Positions 12,207 to 24,554 of a DNA stretch of 64,000 nt are shown here, piece after piece. Source of the DNA: Mycoplasmopsis opalescens ATCC 27921. GTDB taxonomy: Bacteria; Bacillota_I; Bacilli_A; Mycoplasmatales; Metamycoplasmataceae. Under the pieces are notes generated by a model that did no database searches, had not been told where the DNA came from, and saw nothing but the letters and a program-made list of their open reading frames with translations. The DNA is taken from assembly GCF_000712185.1 (NCBI RefSeq), contig NZ_JOOB01000012.1:1-64000 (forward strand), in the 5' to 3' direction. The first letter of the stretch is position 1. Every line of letters starts with the position of its first letter. The translations under genes were made by a program, and so were the position numbers.

Positions 12207-12213
12207 ACATTAA

Positions 12214-12450
12214 TTAGTTTGTTTCAATGTTGAAAATTTCGTCTCCAACTGTAATTTCGTCACCAGCTTTAATTAAAACTTTAACTACTTTTCCTGTAAC
12301 TGGTGCAGGAATTTCTGAAGTCATTTTGTCGGTTTCAACTGAGAAAAGAATATCCCCTTCTTTAACTGAGTCTCCTTCTTTAACAAAAACTTCAGCTACT
12401 GTTCCTTCGTGTAATCCTTCTCCGATGTCTGTAAATTGCATTTTAAACAT
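12214..12450 (-). CDS. Free-standing lipoyl domain protein of the PDH complex
   Basis: A 78-residue protein that is one complete lipoyl domain and nothing else. It has FTDIGEGLHEG at the N-terminus, the lipoylation hairpin ETDKMTSEIPAP with the target Lys near residue 43, and VKVLIKAGDEITVGDEIF at the end. In ordinary E2 chains this domain is the N-terminus, joined by linkers to the binding and catalytic domains. Here it is a separate polypeptide encoded after the catalytic domain. The ATG is one base after the stop of the E2 catalytic gene, and its SD (TTAGGAGAAA) lies inside that gene, so translation is probably coupled. It should shuttle acetyl and dihydrolipoyl groups between E1, E2 and E3. 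Confidence 0.92.
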   Translation of the reverse strand: MFKMQFTDIGEGLHEGTVAEVFVKEGDSVKEGDILFSVETDKMTSEIPAPVTGKVVKVLIKAGDEITVGDEIFNIETN

Positions 12451-12451
12451 A

Positions 12452-13177
12452 TTAAATTTCTCCTAATGATTCTGGGTTTTCTAATAATTCAATAATTCTG
12501 CCTGTAAAACGGCCCATGTCTGCACCATCAACTCAACGGTGATCTGCAGCAATTGAAATGTTCATTATTTTGCTTGGAACAATGTTGCCTTCTTCAACAA
12601 TCACGGTATCTTTGATACGTCCAGTAGCGATGATTGATAATTGTCCTTTATTCATAATTGGTGAACCGCTAATTACGCCAACTGAACCAACGTTAGTTAC
12701 TGTAAAGCATCCGCCCATCATATCTTTCATAGATAATTTTCTATCACGAGCTAAACCTGATAAACGGGTAATTTCTTGTTGAATTTGAACTAATGATAAG
12801 TTTTCAATGCCCCTGATAACTGGAACAACTAGTCCGTAAGGTGTATCAACTGCGATTGAAATATCAATAGTTGAAGGGTATGAAACTTCACCTGTAGTTT
12901 CGTCGAATTTTGCTGTAAATACAGGGAATTCGCTTAAAGCGATTGAAGCAGCTTTAATAATTCATGGTAAAAATGTTAATTTTAAATTATGTTTTTCTAA
13001 AGCTACTTTATTTACAGCTGCACGGTGATCTCATAGTTTTTTCATCTTTGCTTCCATATCTAATGAGCAGTATGCAACTGAGTTCATAACTTCTTTTAAG
13101 TTAATTGCTATAGCTTTACGAATAGGTGCGATTTTTTCTACCTTTGCTACAAGTGGTTGTTCTTTGATTTGACTCAT
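12452..13177 (-). CDS. pdhC: PDH E2 catalytic domain (dihydrolipoyl acetyltransferase) without lipoyl domain
   Basis: A 241-residue protein equal to the E2 catalytic core alone. It begins with short KVEKIAPIRKAIAINLKE, the normal start of the core, and ends at the catalytic AADHRWVDGAD followed by the C-terminal helix. Core blocks LTFLPWIIKAAS, PSTIDISIAVDTPYGLVVPVIR and FTVTNVGSVGVISGSPIMN are present. No lipoyl domain and no clear peripheral-subunit-binding domain precede it; the lipoyl domain is the next gene. SD AAGGAAAA lies in the end of the upstream 68-residue gene. It transfers acetyl groups to CoA and would form the cubic core. Confidence 0.9.
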
Positions 13178-13178
13178 T

Positions 13179-13385
13179 TTATTTTTCCTTTGCTTTTAGT
13201 CTTTCTAAAATAGCTCTTTCACGAGGTGTTAAGTTATCGTCAGCTTTTTTAGCACATTCGCTTTTTTTGCATGATTTTTTAACTGAAAGTGAGCTAAAAT
13301 CTAAAATTTCGTCTGATACTTGTAGTGTACCAACAACTGCTGGAGCAGCTTGGTTTCCTACTTGTTCTTTTTCTTTGTCTAACAT
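13179..13385 (-). CDS. Small PDH-linked protein, resembles the E2/E3 linker segment
   Basis: A 68-residue hydrophilic protein with a very strong SD (TAGGAGGT). It contains PAVVGTLQVSDEILDFSSL, which resembles the VVGxxxVSxxxL segment I recall between lipoyl and later domains in mycoplasmal PDH subunits. A Lys-rich stretch with CX4C (CKKSEC) and the ending TPRERAILERLKAKEK follow. Its stop is one base before the E2 core ATG, so the three genes form a tight operon. A reasonable inference is a detached linker or docking piece for E1/E3, but no direct evidence is in the sequence. It could be a free-standing remnant of the subunit-binding region. Confidence 0.75.
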   Translation of the reverse strand: MLDKEKEQVGNQAAPAVVGTLQVSDEILDFSSLSVKKSCKKSECAKKADDNLTPRERAILERLKAKEK

Positions 13386-13703
13386 GTAACCTCCTACAAT
13401 GTTTATTATTGTTTAAATTCGAATTCATAGCAATAATATCAAGGCCTAGTAATAATATTGCTATTCATATTATAATGTAAAGCCACAAAGTCAAAAATAT
13501 TTATTTTTTTATATACTTTTACCAAAAACGTAGTGCTACAGCATTTTTGGTAAAAATTTAGATGAATAAATAGGTAAATTTTTTTTGCTTTTGTTTTGGA
13601 AAAATAGTTTGAAATATAAAAATATTTCCATATATCGCCAGAAATAATAAAAATATTGGTAAAATTAAAAAAGATATAAAAGAAATAAAATTATGGAGAA
13701 AAA
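13386..13703. other. Divergent intergenic region between the E2 cluster and pta
   Basis: About 320 bases, AT-rich. It must hold promoters for both the minus-strand E2 cluster and plus-strand pta. One CTGTA-family palindrome sits near the middle. No coding sequence is seen. Confidence 0.6.
13519..13556. repeat. Palindromic element, CTGTA-core family
   Basis: TTTTACCAAAAACG-tagtgctacag-CATTTTTGGTAAAA. It lies in a divergent promoter region rather than at a gene end, which argues against a pure terminator role. Confidence 0.7.
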
Positions 13704-14681
13704 ATGGCAAACATTTCAAAATTTAGTACACATATTCAAAACTTATTAACAAAAAAAGCACAATGTAAAGTTTTAAGCGTGCTATTTATTGATGGAGATG
13801 ACAAGCGTTCACGTGAAGCAGCTTTATTTTTACAAAATAATAAATTGGCTAAGCCAATTATGCTTCTAGAAAATGAAAATCAGGTAATTAATGACGGTTT
13901 AACAAACGTTATAATGACTGAAGAAACCAAGCTAATTGAAAAGTTAGCTTCAAGAATGGCTGAAATTAGAAAAGGCAAAGAAGATTATGAAACATGTTTA
14001 AAATTAGTCTCATACCGTCCATACTTTGGGGCTATGATGCTTCGTGAAAAATTAGTGGAAAGTGCTGTAGGTGGCTTAATTTATTCAACCGCTGATATTC
14101 TAAGAGCAGCATTTAAATGTGTTGGTGCAAAAGCAGGAATCAAAACAATGTCTTCAATTATAGTTATGCATAAAGACGATGAAAAACTTATTTTTACGGA
14201 CCCTTCAACTGTTGAAAAGCCTACTGCATCTCAATTAGTTGATTTAGCAATTAATGCTAGTGACTTCGCTAAAACAATGGAAATGAATGATTTAACTGGC
14301 TTTTTAACATATTCAACTAATGGCTCAGGTAAAGGTGAAAATCCTGATTTAGTTAGAGAAGCCCTTAAAATGGCATTAGAAAGAAAAGAGTTAAATTTAA
14401 TTCCTGGTGAAATGCAATTTGATAGTGCATATGATTTAAAAGTTAGAGCATCAAAATTTCCTTCTGCACCACAAGAACCACTCGGTGTATATGTCTTTCC
14501 TAACTTAGAAAGCTGCAATATTGGATGCAAGATTGCTCAGCGTTTAGGGGGCTATGGCGCAGTTGGTGCAATTATGCAGGGTGTAAATGGAGCTATTAAC
14601 GATTTTAGTCGTGGTGCTAGTGTTCAAGATGTAATCGATGTGACTTCAATTACAATTTTAAAAGGATATGAATTTTTATAA
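13704..14681 (+). CDS. pta: Phosphate acetyltransferase
   Basis: A 325-residue Pta, converting acetyl-CoA and phosphate to acetyl-phosphate. Family blocks are MMLREKLVESAVGGLIYSTADILRAAFKCVG, GFLTYSTNGSGKGENPDLVREA, NLIPGEMQFDSAY and YVFPNLESCNIGCKIAQRLGGYGAVGAIMQG. Length matches the short form of the enzyme without regulatory N-terminal domains. SD ATGGAGAA precedes the ATG. ackA follows 33 bases later, so the two make an ATP-producing pair fed by the neighbouring PDH. Confidence 0.96.
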   Translation: MANISKFSTHIQNLLTKKAQCKVLSVLFIDGDDKRSREAALFLQNNKLAKPIMLLENENQVINDGLTNVIMTEETKLIEKLASRMAEIRKGKEDYETCLKLVSYRPYFGAMMLREKLVESAVGGLIYSTADILRAAFKCVGAKAGIKTMSSIIVMHKDDEKLIFTDPSTVEKPTASQLVDLAINASDFAKTMEMNDLTGFLTYSTNGSGKGENPDLVREALKMALERKELNLIPGEMQFDSAYDLKVRASKFPSAPQEPLGVYVFPNLESCNIGCKIAQRLGGYGAVGAIMQGVNGAINDFSRGASVQDVIDVTSITILKGYEFL

Positions 14682-14714
14682 AATAAGCCTAATACTGATA
14701 AAAAAGGAAAAAAT

Positions 14715-15893
14715 ATGAAAAAAATATTAGTAGTAAATCCGGGTTCATCTACCTTAAAATGAAAACTTTTTGATACAGACTTAAATGCTATCGCATCAGG
14801 TTTATGTGAAAGAATTACAATTGATGGTAGAATGATTACTAAGAAAAATGGTGAAAAAATCACTGAAGATATTGCTTTGCCTGATCATCCGACAACAATC
14901 AAAGAGTTAATTCAGTCATTTTCTAGACATAAAATAATTAATAATGTTAATGAAATTATTGGAATTAGTTTTAGAACGCCATCATCTGGCCATGCCCACT
15001 TAGTTCCAGAATTATGAAATCCAGCTTTAAAAAATGCTATTGCGGAAACAAGTAAATTTATCCCAATTCACTCAAAAGCTACATTAATAACTATTGATGC
15101 ATTTGAAAAAGTTTTACCAAACGTTAAAAAGGCCATTTGCCAAGACACGGCTTTCCACGTAACAATGCCAGAAATTAATAAAACTGTACCAATTAACCAA
15201 GAATGAGCAGAAAAATACCACATTAAGCGTTTTGGATACCATGGTCTAAGTTATGATTACATCACAAATAAAATGAAACAAGTTTTAAACAAGAGAAAAT
15301 TAAACTTAGTTATAGCCCACTTAGGTTCAGGGAGCAGTGTATGCTTAGTTAAAAACTCAGAATCAAATGACGTTTCAGTTGCCTTTTCATCAATTGAAGG
15401 TTTAATTATGGGAACAAGAACAGGTAATATTGACCCTGGAGTAGCTGATTACCTTATTAGAGTTGAACACGAAGCACCAGAAGCTGTTTATAAAATGATG
15501 ACACAACAATCTGGTCTTTTAGGTGTTTCGGGAGTTTCAAATGATGTTCGTGATTTGCATAAAGTATATGATTCAAATCCTAAGGCTAAGTTAGCCATTG
15601 ATATGTTCACACAAAAAGCCGCTGATTATATCGTTAGCTACTTATCACGACTAGAAAAAGTTGATGCTCTTATTTTCACTGCAGGTATTGGAGAGAATGA
15701 TGAAATTATCCGAGATATGATTATTAAAAATATTCATGCATACGATTTAAAACTTTCTAAACCTGCAAATTTAGCTTCATATGATGATTATGTCTTAATT
15801 TCTTCACCAAAATCAGAATTACCAATTTACAAAATGCGCACTGATGAAGAGTTAGTCATGGCTCGTTATACCTTAGATTTAATAAATAAATAG
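14715..15893 (+). CDS. ackA: Acetate kinase
   Basis: A 392-residue enzyme making ATP and acetate from acetyl-phosphate. N-terminal VVNPGSSTLKWKLFD is the phosphate/nucleotide signature, followed by CQDTAFHVTMP, IKRFGYHGLSYDY with the active-site His, HLGSGSSVCLV (usual HLGNGSS), IEGLIMGTRTGNIDPG, and FTAGIGENDEIIR. The usual VVHGG block near residue 90 reads RTPSSGHAH, an unusual local change, although the Arg is kept. SD AAAAGGAAA. Second gene of the pta-ackA operon; a terminator follows 10 bases after the stop. Confidence 0.95.
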
Positions 15894-15903
15894 TTAATAA
15901 AAT

Positions 15904-15930
15904 ATCACTTTTTAAGTGATTTTTTATTTT
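15904..15930 (+). terminator. Terminator of pta-ackA
   Basis: ATCACTT-TTT-AAGTGAT followed by a T run. Confidence 0.8.
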
Positions 15931-16017
15931 AAAATAATTTTTTAGTTAAATATTTGTCATACTTCGCCATTTATGGTAATTTTCTCCTAAAAAAAATAAA
16001 ATTTAATCAGGAGTAAT

Positions 16018-16806
16018 ATGAAAAAAAAGGAGTGGCAAATGAATATAATATTAAAAAATAAACTAAAAATTACACTATTAGTATTGGTTTTGTTTTTTTC
16101 TATAATAATTTTAATTGCTGATATCATTCAAAATGATAGTTTAATTTTTCATTATTGGTATGAAGTTGATAAAAACGATCCCGCTTCACTTAAAAGTTGG
16201 CGTTGAGCTTTTAGCCTAGCATCATTTATACCTTTTTATGATATGATTTTCGTTGGTTGGTGGCTATGGTTATTTTGATACGCATTTATTTGATTATCTA
16301 ATAATAAATTAACTAATAAAATCTGATTAACAATAATGGTTTCAATTTTATATATCTATAAATTAATTGTTTTATTGGATTTTGGAATTAATACTATATA
16401 TGAAGGTTATTTATCCTTTGGGAATTATTCAAATGGAATTACTTATATTATTTTGTGCAAGATTAATTTTGGTTTAATAATTTATCTTTTAGTTTATATG
16501 CTAAACAATATTATTCTTAATTATAAAACAATTGAAACTTTAAAATCTTTAGGCGAAAATGATTATTTAAGTTTTGTTAAAAAAACTAAATTGACTGAAG
16601 ATGAAAAAAGATTAACCATATTCTCTTTTGGCAAATACAAGGCAATTTTAAAGACTGAAGAAAATATAGCTAAGATAAAAGTAGCTTATTTAAATGTGAT
16701 TAATAATAGTATTGTTTGAGATTTAAAAATAACTCATAGAGAAACTCCTGAAATAATTAATTTTGTTTTACTTGCTAATAAACGAAATGCGATAATACAA
16801 AAATAA
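16018..16806 (+). CDS. Uncharacterised multi-span membrane protein
   Basis: A 262-residue protein I do not recognise. A basic N-terminus is followed by a hydrophobic segment near residues 15-37, then a Trp-rich segment (FVGWWLWLFWYAFIW, near 80-95), and three further hydrophobic stretches up to about residue 170; the last 90 residues are soluble and charged. Most Trp codons here are UGG rather than UGA, unlike the metabolic genes around it. The start has SD CAGGAG, and a CTCCT 21 bases upstream (15984-15988) could pair with it. It ends at a CTGTA-family palindrome and is transcribed alone. Confidence 0.75.
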
Positions 16807-16833
16807 CTAAAAGCACTGTTCTACAGTGCTTTT
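16807..16833. repeat. Palindromic element, CTGTA-core family
   Basis: CTAAAAGCACTG-ttc-TACAGTGCTTTTA directly after a stop codon, between convergent genes; may also terminate transcription. Confidence 0.7.
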
Positions 16834-16859
16834 AATGATTTTTAATTATGATTTAATTA

Positions 16860-18314
<1,455 letters not shown>

Positions 18315-18567
18315 ATCAATTCCTTCCTTGTATTAAATATATTTATTATTATAAATAATTATTATATTTTTTGTTAATGAGTTGTAAATGTTTACGAATC
18401 TATTTATATACTATTAAATTAACTAGTTATGTTTAAAAGAATAAAAATTTTAAATAATGTTGTTTCCGTTTTAGCCTTAATACAGATAAAACGGGAACAA
18501 AAACTAAAATTATTTTTAATGCGAATTAATGATTGAAGAATAAAAAAATCGCATAAAATGCGAAATT
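18315..18567. other. Intergenic region left of the YitT-family gene
   Basis: Contains the upstream region of the E3 gene, a palindrome of the TTGTTCC/GGAACAA-arm type, and the terminator of the YitT-family gene. No coding sequence is seen. Confidence 0.5.
18459..18500. repeat. Palindromic element, GTTCC-arm variant
   Basis: Arms GTTGTTTCCGTTTTA and TAAAACGGGAACAA flank a 13-base centre containing TACAG. The arms match those at 38250-38290 and 40739-40776. Confidence 0.65.
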
Positions 18568-18570
18568 TTA
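18543..18570 (-). terminator. Terminator overlapping the YitT-family stop
   Basis: On the minus strand AAATTTCGCA and TGCGATTT enclose a short loop and are followed by seven T. The stem begins at the stop codon. Confidence 0.75.
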
Positions 18571-20178
18571 GAATTTGCTTTCTGGAATATAAATGTTTCC
18601 ATCTACTGCCGAAACATTTGAAATAGTTATTAAAGCTTTTTGATCAACTTTTCTAATTCTTTTAATTAAACGTGGCACTTGTTTGTAAAGCGTGATAGAT
18701 GATAATATTTTTGTTTTGCTTCCTGTTCTTCCACTTTCACCAACAGTAATTGTAAAGTTTGTAACTGTTCTTGAATCATCAGCAATTGCTTTTCTAATTA
18801 ATGACATATGGTGTGAATAAACCTTGAAGTGAACCACTTTAAATCTTGGGAATAATTTGTTTAAGTAAATAACAAACACAAAATTACAGATAAATGTCGC
18901 TACAAAATTTGGTGAAAAATACATAGATGGCTGTCACGCTTGTGATTTCAATAATTCATAAGCTTCTCTGATTTTACCTATTTGGTAACCTATTTGGTAA
19001 AGCTCGGTTATATTTGACACTTTTAAATCTTTTAAATCGGTTATATTTGACTCTTTTAAATATTTTAAATTTAAATCTTCTAAAAATGTGTCTATATTAA
19101 ATTCTTTAATGTCATTTAATAAGAGGCTTCCGGGTAAATATGAACCAACTAAAACAGACACAATTAAAATTATTAAATTAATATAACCATTAATAGTTCC
19201 AAAATTCTTTTGTTTTACTGTCGACATATATTCGCCAATAATACCTGTAACACCGGCACTTCCGCCAATAATAGCGATAATGGCAAAGAAAAATGCTAAT
19301 AATACACCATATACCACTGCAAAAATTGTTTGAGCTATAACGTTACCGCCATCTGATCAAACAAGCGGAACTAATGTTCACATTTGTCCTTTTCCCGCTC
19401 ATAATTCATCTTGAATTCCTTTTCTTAGCGCATCTGGAATTTCACTATGTCCAAAGTCACCAATAATATAGATTTTGTTAATTACGGGAATTTGACCTAA
19501 TGCAAATGAAACTATAGATGAAACAACTAAGAATTCCAAAGTTAAAATTGTAAAAACTTTACCAACTTTTTTTCATCCAAAAATAAAAATTGGGATAGAT
19601 AAAATCAAATAAAGCAATCAGAACAGAGAGTGGTCGATAATATTATAGATTTCTGGCGTAATTTTAGGATTATTACGGAGTAATACGTTAGTTAAACGTG
19701 AAATGGCTTGTCCAAAAGCGGCTAAACCAAAGTTATAAATACCTGGGTTCTTAACTAAAAACACCCCAACAATACCAAAAATAATAGCTAAAAAACCTGT
19801 AATTAAGGCTAATTTTCACATTGACATTAAAGCGTAAAAGCGCGATAATTTTAAAACAAAATTAGACATTTTAGTGTAGCGATAACTAGTGTTTTTTTTC
19901 TCAACAACATCCTTATGAATTAAGCGAGGTTCATCTGCTGTATTTTTTGGATTTTTAATATTACTTTCAACTTGTACAAATGAATCTTGAATATCTAATT
20001 CAGTCTTGATTATTTTGGCTTCTATTGTTTCGTTATCATTGATTGTATTATTTCAGTTTTGTTGCGAATTTGAGCCATCTACAGGAGAATTGGCTGCAGA
20101 ATTAGCTTCTTTAGGAAAAACATCTGGTGGCTCAGAATTAGCATCTTTGTTGTTTAAATTATCATTTAAAAATATCAT
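18568..20178 (-). CDS. YitT-family membrane protein with long N-terminal extension
   Basis: A 536-residue membrane protein. Residues 1-105 are a hydrophilic, probably disordered extension rich in Asn, Glu and Asp. Five or six membrane segments follow, including IIAIIGGSAGVTGIIGEYMS, a typical YitT block. A cytosolic DUF2179-like domain lies at the C-terminus (about 445-536, ending VSAVDGNIYIPESKF). Between them is a charged insertion with an 11-residue in-frame duplication. SD AAGGAG precedes the start. It lies divergent from gyrB. A paralogue without the long extension is at 39373-40593. Function of the family is not established. Confidence 0.82.
19006..19071 (-). repeat. In-frame tandem duplication of 33 bases
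   Basis: Two imperfect 33-base units (19006-19038, 19039-19071) share GGTTATATTTGAC and CTTTTAAAT. They encode the ESNIT-DLKDLK / VSNIT-EL region of the YitT-family protein. A smaller repeat TATTTGGTAA lies just left of it. Confidence 0.75.
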
Positions 20179-20241
20179 TAATTCTCCTTTCTTTGTGGTT
20201 TAAGCATTATATTACTTTTTCCAAAAAACGGAGGCAATTAT

Positions 20242-22222
<1,981 letters not shown>

Positions 22223-22247
22223 TTAAAATATTATTGAAAATTATTCT

Positions 22248-22274
22248 AAAAAATGCCGCTAGGGCAATTTTTTA
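22248..22274 (+). terminator. Terminator of gyrB
   Basis: AAAAAATGCC-gctag-GGCAATTTTTT, 26 bases after the stop. Confidence 0.8.
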
Positions 22275-22292
22275 TATTAAAATTAGTTAACT

Positions 22293-22736
22293 ATGAAAGT
22301 GATTTCTGATAATCGTAAACAAGTACATAATTATAAAATAATTGAAAAACATGAGTGTGGAATTGAACTTTTAGGTTGAGAAGTTAAATCAGCTCGTGCA
22401 GGCACTGTTCAATTAAATAATAGTTATTGTTTTTTTAAAAAAGGCGAATTACTTTTAGAAAATGCAACATTTAAAAAATACATGCTTTTAAAAGTTGATG
22501 AACAAAGACAACGCAAGCTCCTAATGCATAAAAATGAATTATTACGCCTATATAGTAAAAAAGAAAAGTATAATGGTTCAACCATAATACCTACTAAAAT
22601 TTACTTTAATAATCAAAGCCGAATTAAAGTGGAAATTGCTTTAGCTCAAGGGCTTAATAAAATTGATAAACGTGAATTAATTAAAGAAAGAGACAATGAA
22701 AGGTATTTGAAAAAGACATTAAAAATATGAAGCTAA
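22293..22736 (+). CDS. smpB: SsrA-binding protein
   Basis: A 147-residue SmpB, the tmRNA partner that rescues stalled ribosomes. [39 protein letters not shown] is the family fold, followed by RLYSKKEKYNGSTIIPTKIYFN and VEIALAQGLNKIDKRELIKERD. Trp of LLGW and the one before the last Ser-stop are UGA, so the C-terminus is MKIWS. No clear SD: TAAAAT lies 9 bases before the ATG, so the transcript may have a very short leader. Confidence 0.95.
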
Positions 22737-22777
22737 AATAAAAAAGTTTAATTTTTATTAAAAATAATAATATTTTT

Positions 22778-22805
22778 TTGAAGTTTTTTAAAAATGCTAT
22801 AAAAT
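22778..22805 (+). promoter_or_regulatory. Promoter of the thioredoxin gene
   Basis: TTGAAG (22778-22783), 16-base spacer, TAAAAT (22800-22805), then SD AAAGGG before the ATG at 22840. Confidence 0.5.
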
Positions 22806-22839
22806 GTAATCACAATTAACAATTGAAAGGGTGAAGAAA

Positions 22840-23151
22840 ATGTTTTACGAAATTAATACGAACGAATATAACTCTAATGTTAGAGGCAAGGAAGAATTAC
22901 ACTTAGTTGTTTTTCATGCTATATGATGCCCTCCTTGCAGAATGTTCAAAGAATCATTACAACAATTAGCTGCAAATGATAATGTTCCAGTTTATAGAGT
23001 TGATGTAGATCAAAATAAAGAATTAGCTAATGAATTTCACGTTCAAAGCTTGCCAACATGATATGTTTTAAAAGGGAAAGAAATTATTCATACTGGAGTT
23101 GGATACTTACCATACCAAGAACTTGTTCAAGTAATTAATAAATTGAAATAA
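22840..23151 (+). CDS. trxA: Thioredoxin
   Basis: A 103-residue thioredoxin, a cytosolic disulfide reductase. The active site is AIWCPPCRMF, with WCPPC where most thioredoxins have WCGPC; the Trp is UGA. VYRVDVDQNKELANEFHVQSLPTWYVLKGKEI holds the cis-Pro (LPTW). Length is normal. SD AAAGGGTGA precedes the start. Single-gene unit between its promoter and two terminators. The Pro in the first X position should raise or alter the redox potential compared with WCGPC. Confidence 0.93.
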
Positions 23152-23160
23152 CAATTAACT

Positions 23161-23185
23161 AAAAACCTTGTACTACTGGGTTTTT
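23161..23185. terminator. Terminator after trxA, CTGTA-family-like core
   Basis: AAAAACC-ttgtactact-GGGTTTTT. The loop word TTGTACTAC matches the core of the copy at 40739-40776. Confidence 0.65.
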
Positions 23186-23188
23186 AAT

Positions 23189-23227
23189 AAAATAAACAAC
23201 AACTTAAAAATGGTTGTTGTTTATTTT
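23189..23227. terminator. Bidirectional terminator
   Basis: AAAATAAACAACAAC and GTTGTTGTTTATTTT form a 15-bp perfect stem. It ends the LacI-type gene transcribed from the right. Confidence 0.88.
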
Positions 23228-23230
23228 ATA

Positions 23231-24181
23231 TTATTCAATAATTGTTGTTTTAAATGTTCGTTTTATTTTTTTATTTGTTGTGGCTGCGACGTTTAAAATC
23301 TCTTCCATTTCGTTTCCGATCGCAGAATAATTTATGTAAATTTTAGCTGTATATTTTTTTTGAGTATCATAAATTGATTTAAAACCAATATCAGTTAATC
23401 TAACGTTTTTATCTCCTGAGCTAATCATATTAATAAAAATTTCATGAGTTGAAGATACAACGTTAACTAAGTTTTTGTGGCGTAAAAAAGTTTGGAATTT
23501 TTGTACATCTTTTTGCGAACGGTTGTTATAAGTTTGAATTAAATAAGGAATTTTCAATTCTTCACATGCTTTGATGAATCCAGATACCCTGCTTTTTCTT
23601 TGTTCTAAAGATAATTTTTCATCTTCAGCATAAACAATTTTTTCGCCTTCATCAATATGTTCAAAAAGTTTTTTCGTTACATTGTAGAATGCTTCTTCAT
23701 AGTCGATATCAACAGATGAAACATTTTGTGCATCGGAACCATAAATTAATCCAACTGTATCATCAAGATGTTCATCGATGAAATCAATAACTTTTTTTGT
23801 ATTTTCTTTTGGTAAGAAAAAGACTATTGCACTAGGTTTTCAGGCTAAAACATATTTAATTGTTTCGATATAATATTCAGCGTTGTCTTCAGAATGAGTT
23901 ATAAAAACACGTTTTTTATGTTTTTTTGCTTCTTCTTCAATCCCGTTCATAATTGCTGTATAAGCATTTTCATATCATTCAGGTACGATAATAAAAATAC
24001 TATTGTCACGACCTCTAATTAATCGCGCCCCATGGTTTGGGTAATAATCATAAGCCTTAACCGCTTCTTCTATTTTCTTTTTAGTGTTTTTGCTTACATA
24101 ACCTTTATTATAGTATCTTGATATTGTGGAAATCGAAACGCCAGCGGCTTTTGAGATATCTTTATATGATAATTTTTTCAT
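23231..24181 (-). CDS. LacI-family transcriptional regulator
   Basis: A 316-residue regulator. The N-terminal LacI-type helix-turn-helix reads LSYKDISKAAGVSISTISRYYNKG, then the hinge KIEEAVKAYDYYPNHGARLIRG. The rest is a periplasmic-binding-like effector domain, weakly conserved (FITHSEDNAEYYIETIKYVL, IVFFLP, SVDIDYEEAF). It has no SD; TATAAT lies exactly six bases before the ATG, so a leaderless mRNA is likely. No target gene is adjacent in an obvious operon; trxA and the SRP RNA gene flank it. Such regulators are few in mollicutes. Confidence 0.88.
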
Positions 24182-24193
24182 ATTTTAATTATA
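24182..24193 (-). promoter_or_regulatory. Leaderless-type promoter of the LacI-family gene
   Basis: TATAAT at 24188-24193 (minus strand), then six bases, then ATG. Confidence 0.6.
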
Positions 24194-24319
24194 TATTAAT
24201 ATTTGTATAAATTAAATTACATTAAAATTATCTAAAAAGCCTGTGGAAAAAGATTTTTAGTAAAATTTATTTTTACTATTTTATAACTAAATAATAGTAA
24301 CATTTATTTTAATTAATAA

Positions 24320-24325
24320 TATAAT
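24320..24325 (+). promoter_or_regulatory. -10 element of the SRP RNA gene
   Basis: TATAAT ends six bases before the first base of the predicted RNA. Confidence 0.6.
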
Positions 24326-24330
24326 ACTTT

Positions 24331-24410
24331 AGCTAACAAAACAATAACCTTATAACCTGGTCAGGACAGAAATGTAGCAGCCATATTAAGTAGTGTTGTG
24401 TTTGTTAGCT
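24331..24410 (+). ncRNA. ffs: Signal recognition particle RNA (4.5S-type)
   Basis: The 5' end AGCTAACAAAACA pairs with the 3' end TGTTTGTTAGCT, and the middle carries the conserved SRP domain IV: CCTGGTCAGGACAG, AATGTAGCAGCCA. The length of about 80 bases fits a short bacterial SRP RNA that binds Ffh for co-translational targeting. A T run directly follows and ends transcription. An R-M pair begins 145 bases downstream. Confidence 0.92.
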
Positions 24411-24554
24411 TTTTTTATTTTTTTATCAATTTTATAGGTTTTTTAGTTGTTTTAACTATGTGGATAAATCACTTCATTATCATTATTTTTAGCAATCAAA
24501 ATAGCATTATTACTTATATTGTTTATAATTATATTAATAGATTTTTGGGGGATT

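Larger units (their letters stand above)
11910..12213. other. Intergenic region between permease and lipoyl-protein genes
   Basis: About 300 bases of AT-rich non-coding sequence. It holds the upstream region of the permease (minus strand), one CTGTA-family palindrome, and the terminator of the E2 cluster. I see no open frame with a plausible start. Confidence 0.6.

Noticed and set aside
23160-23227. Possible small RNA between trxA and the LacI-type gene
   Set aside because: Two adjacent terminator hairpins explain the structure; no promoter is seen.
24519-24554. Upstream ATG for the restriction enzyme
   Set aside because: Adds 12 hydrophobic residues, has no SD, whereas ATG 24555 follows GGGGG.
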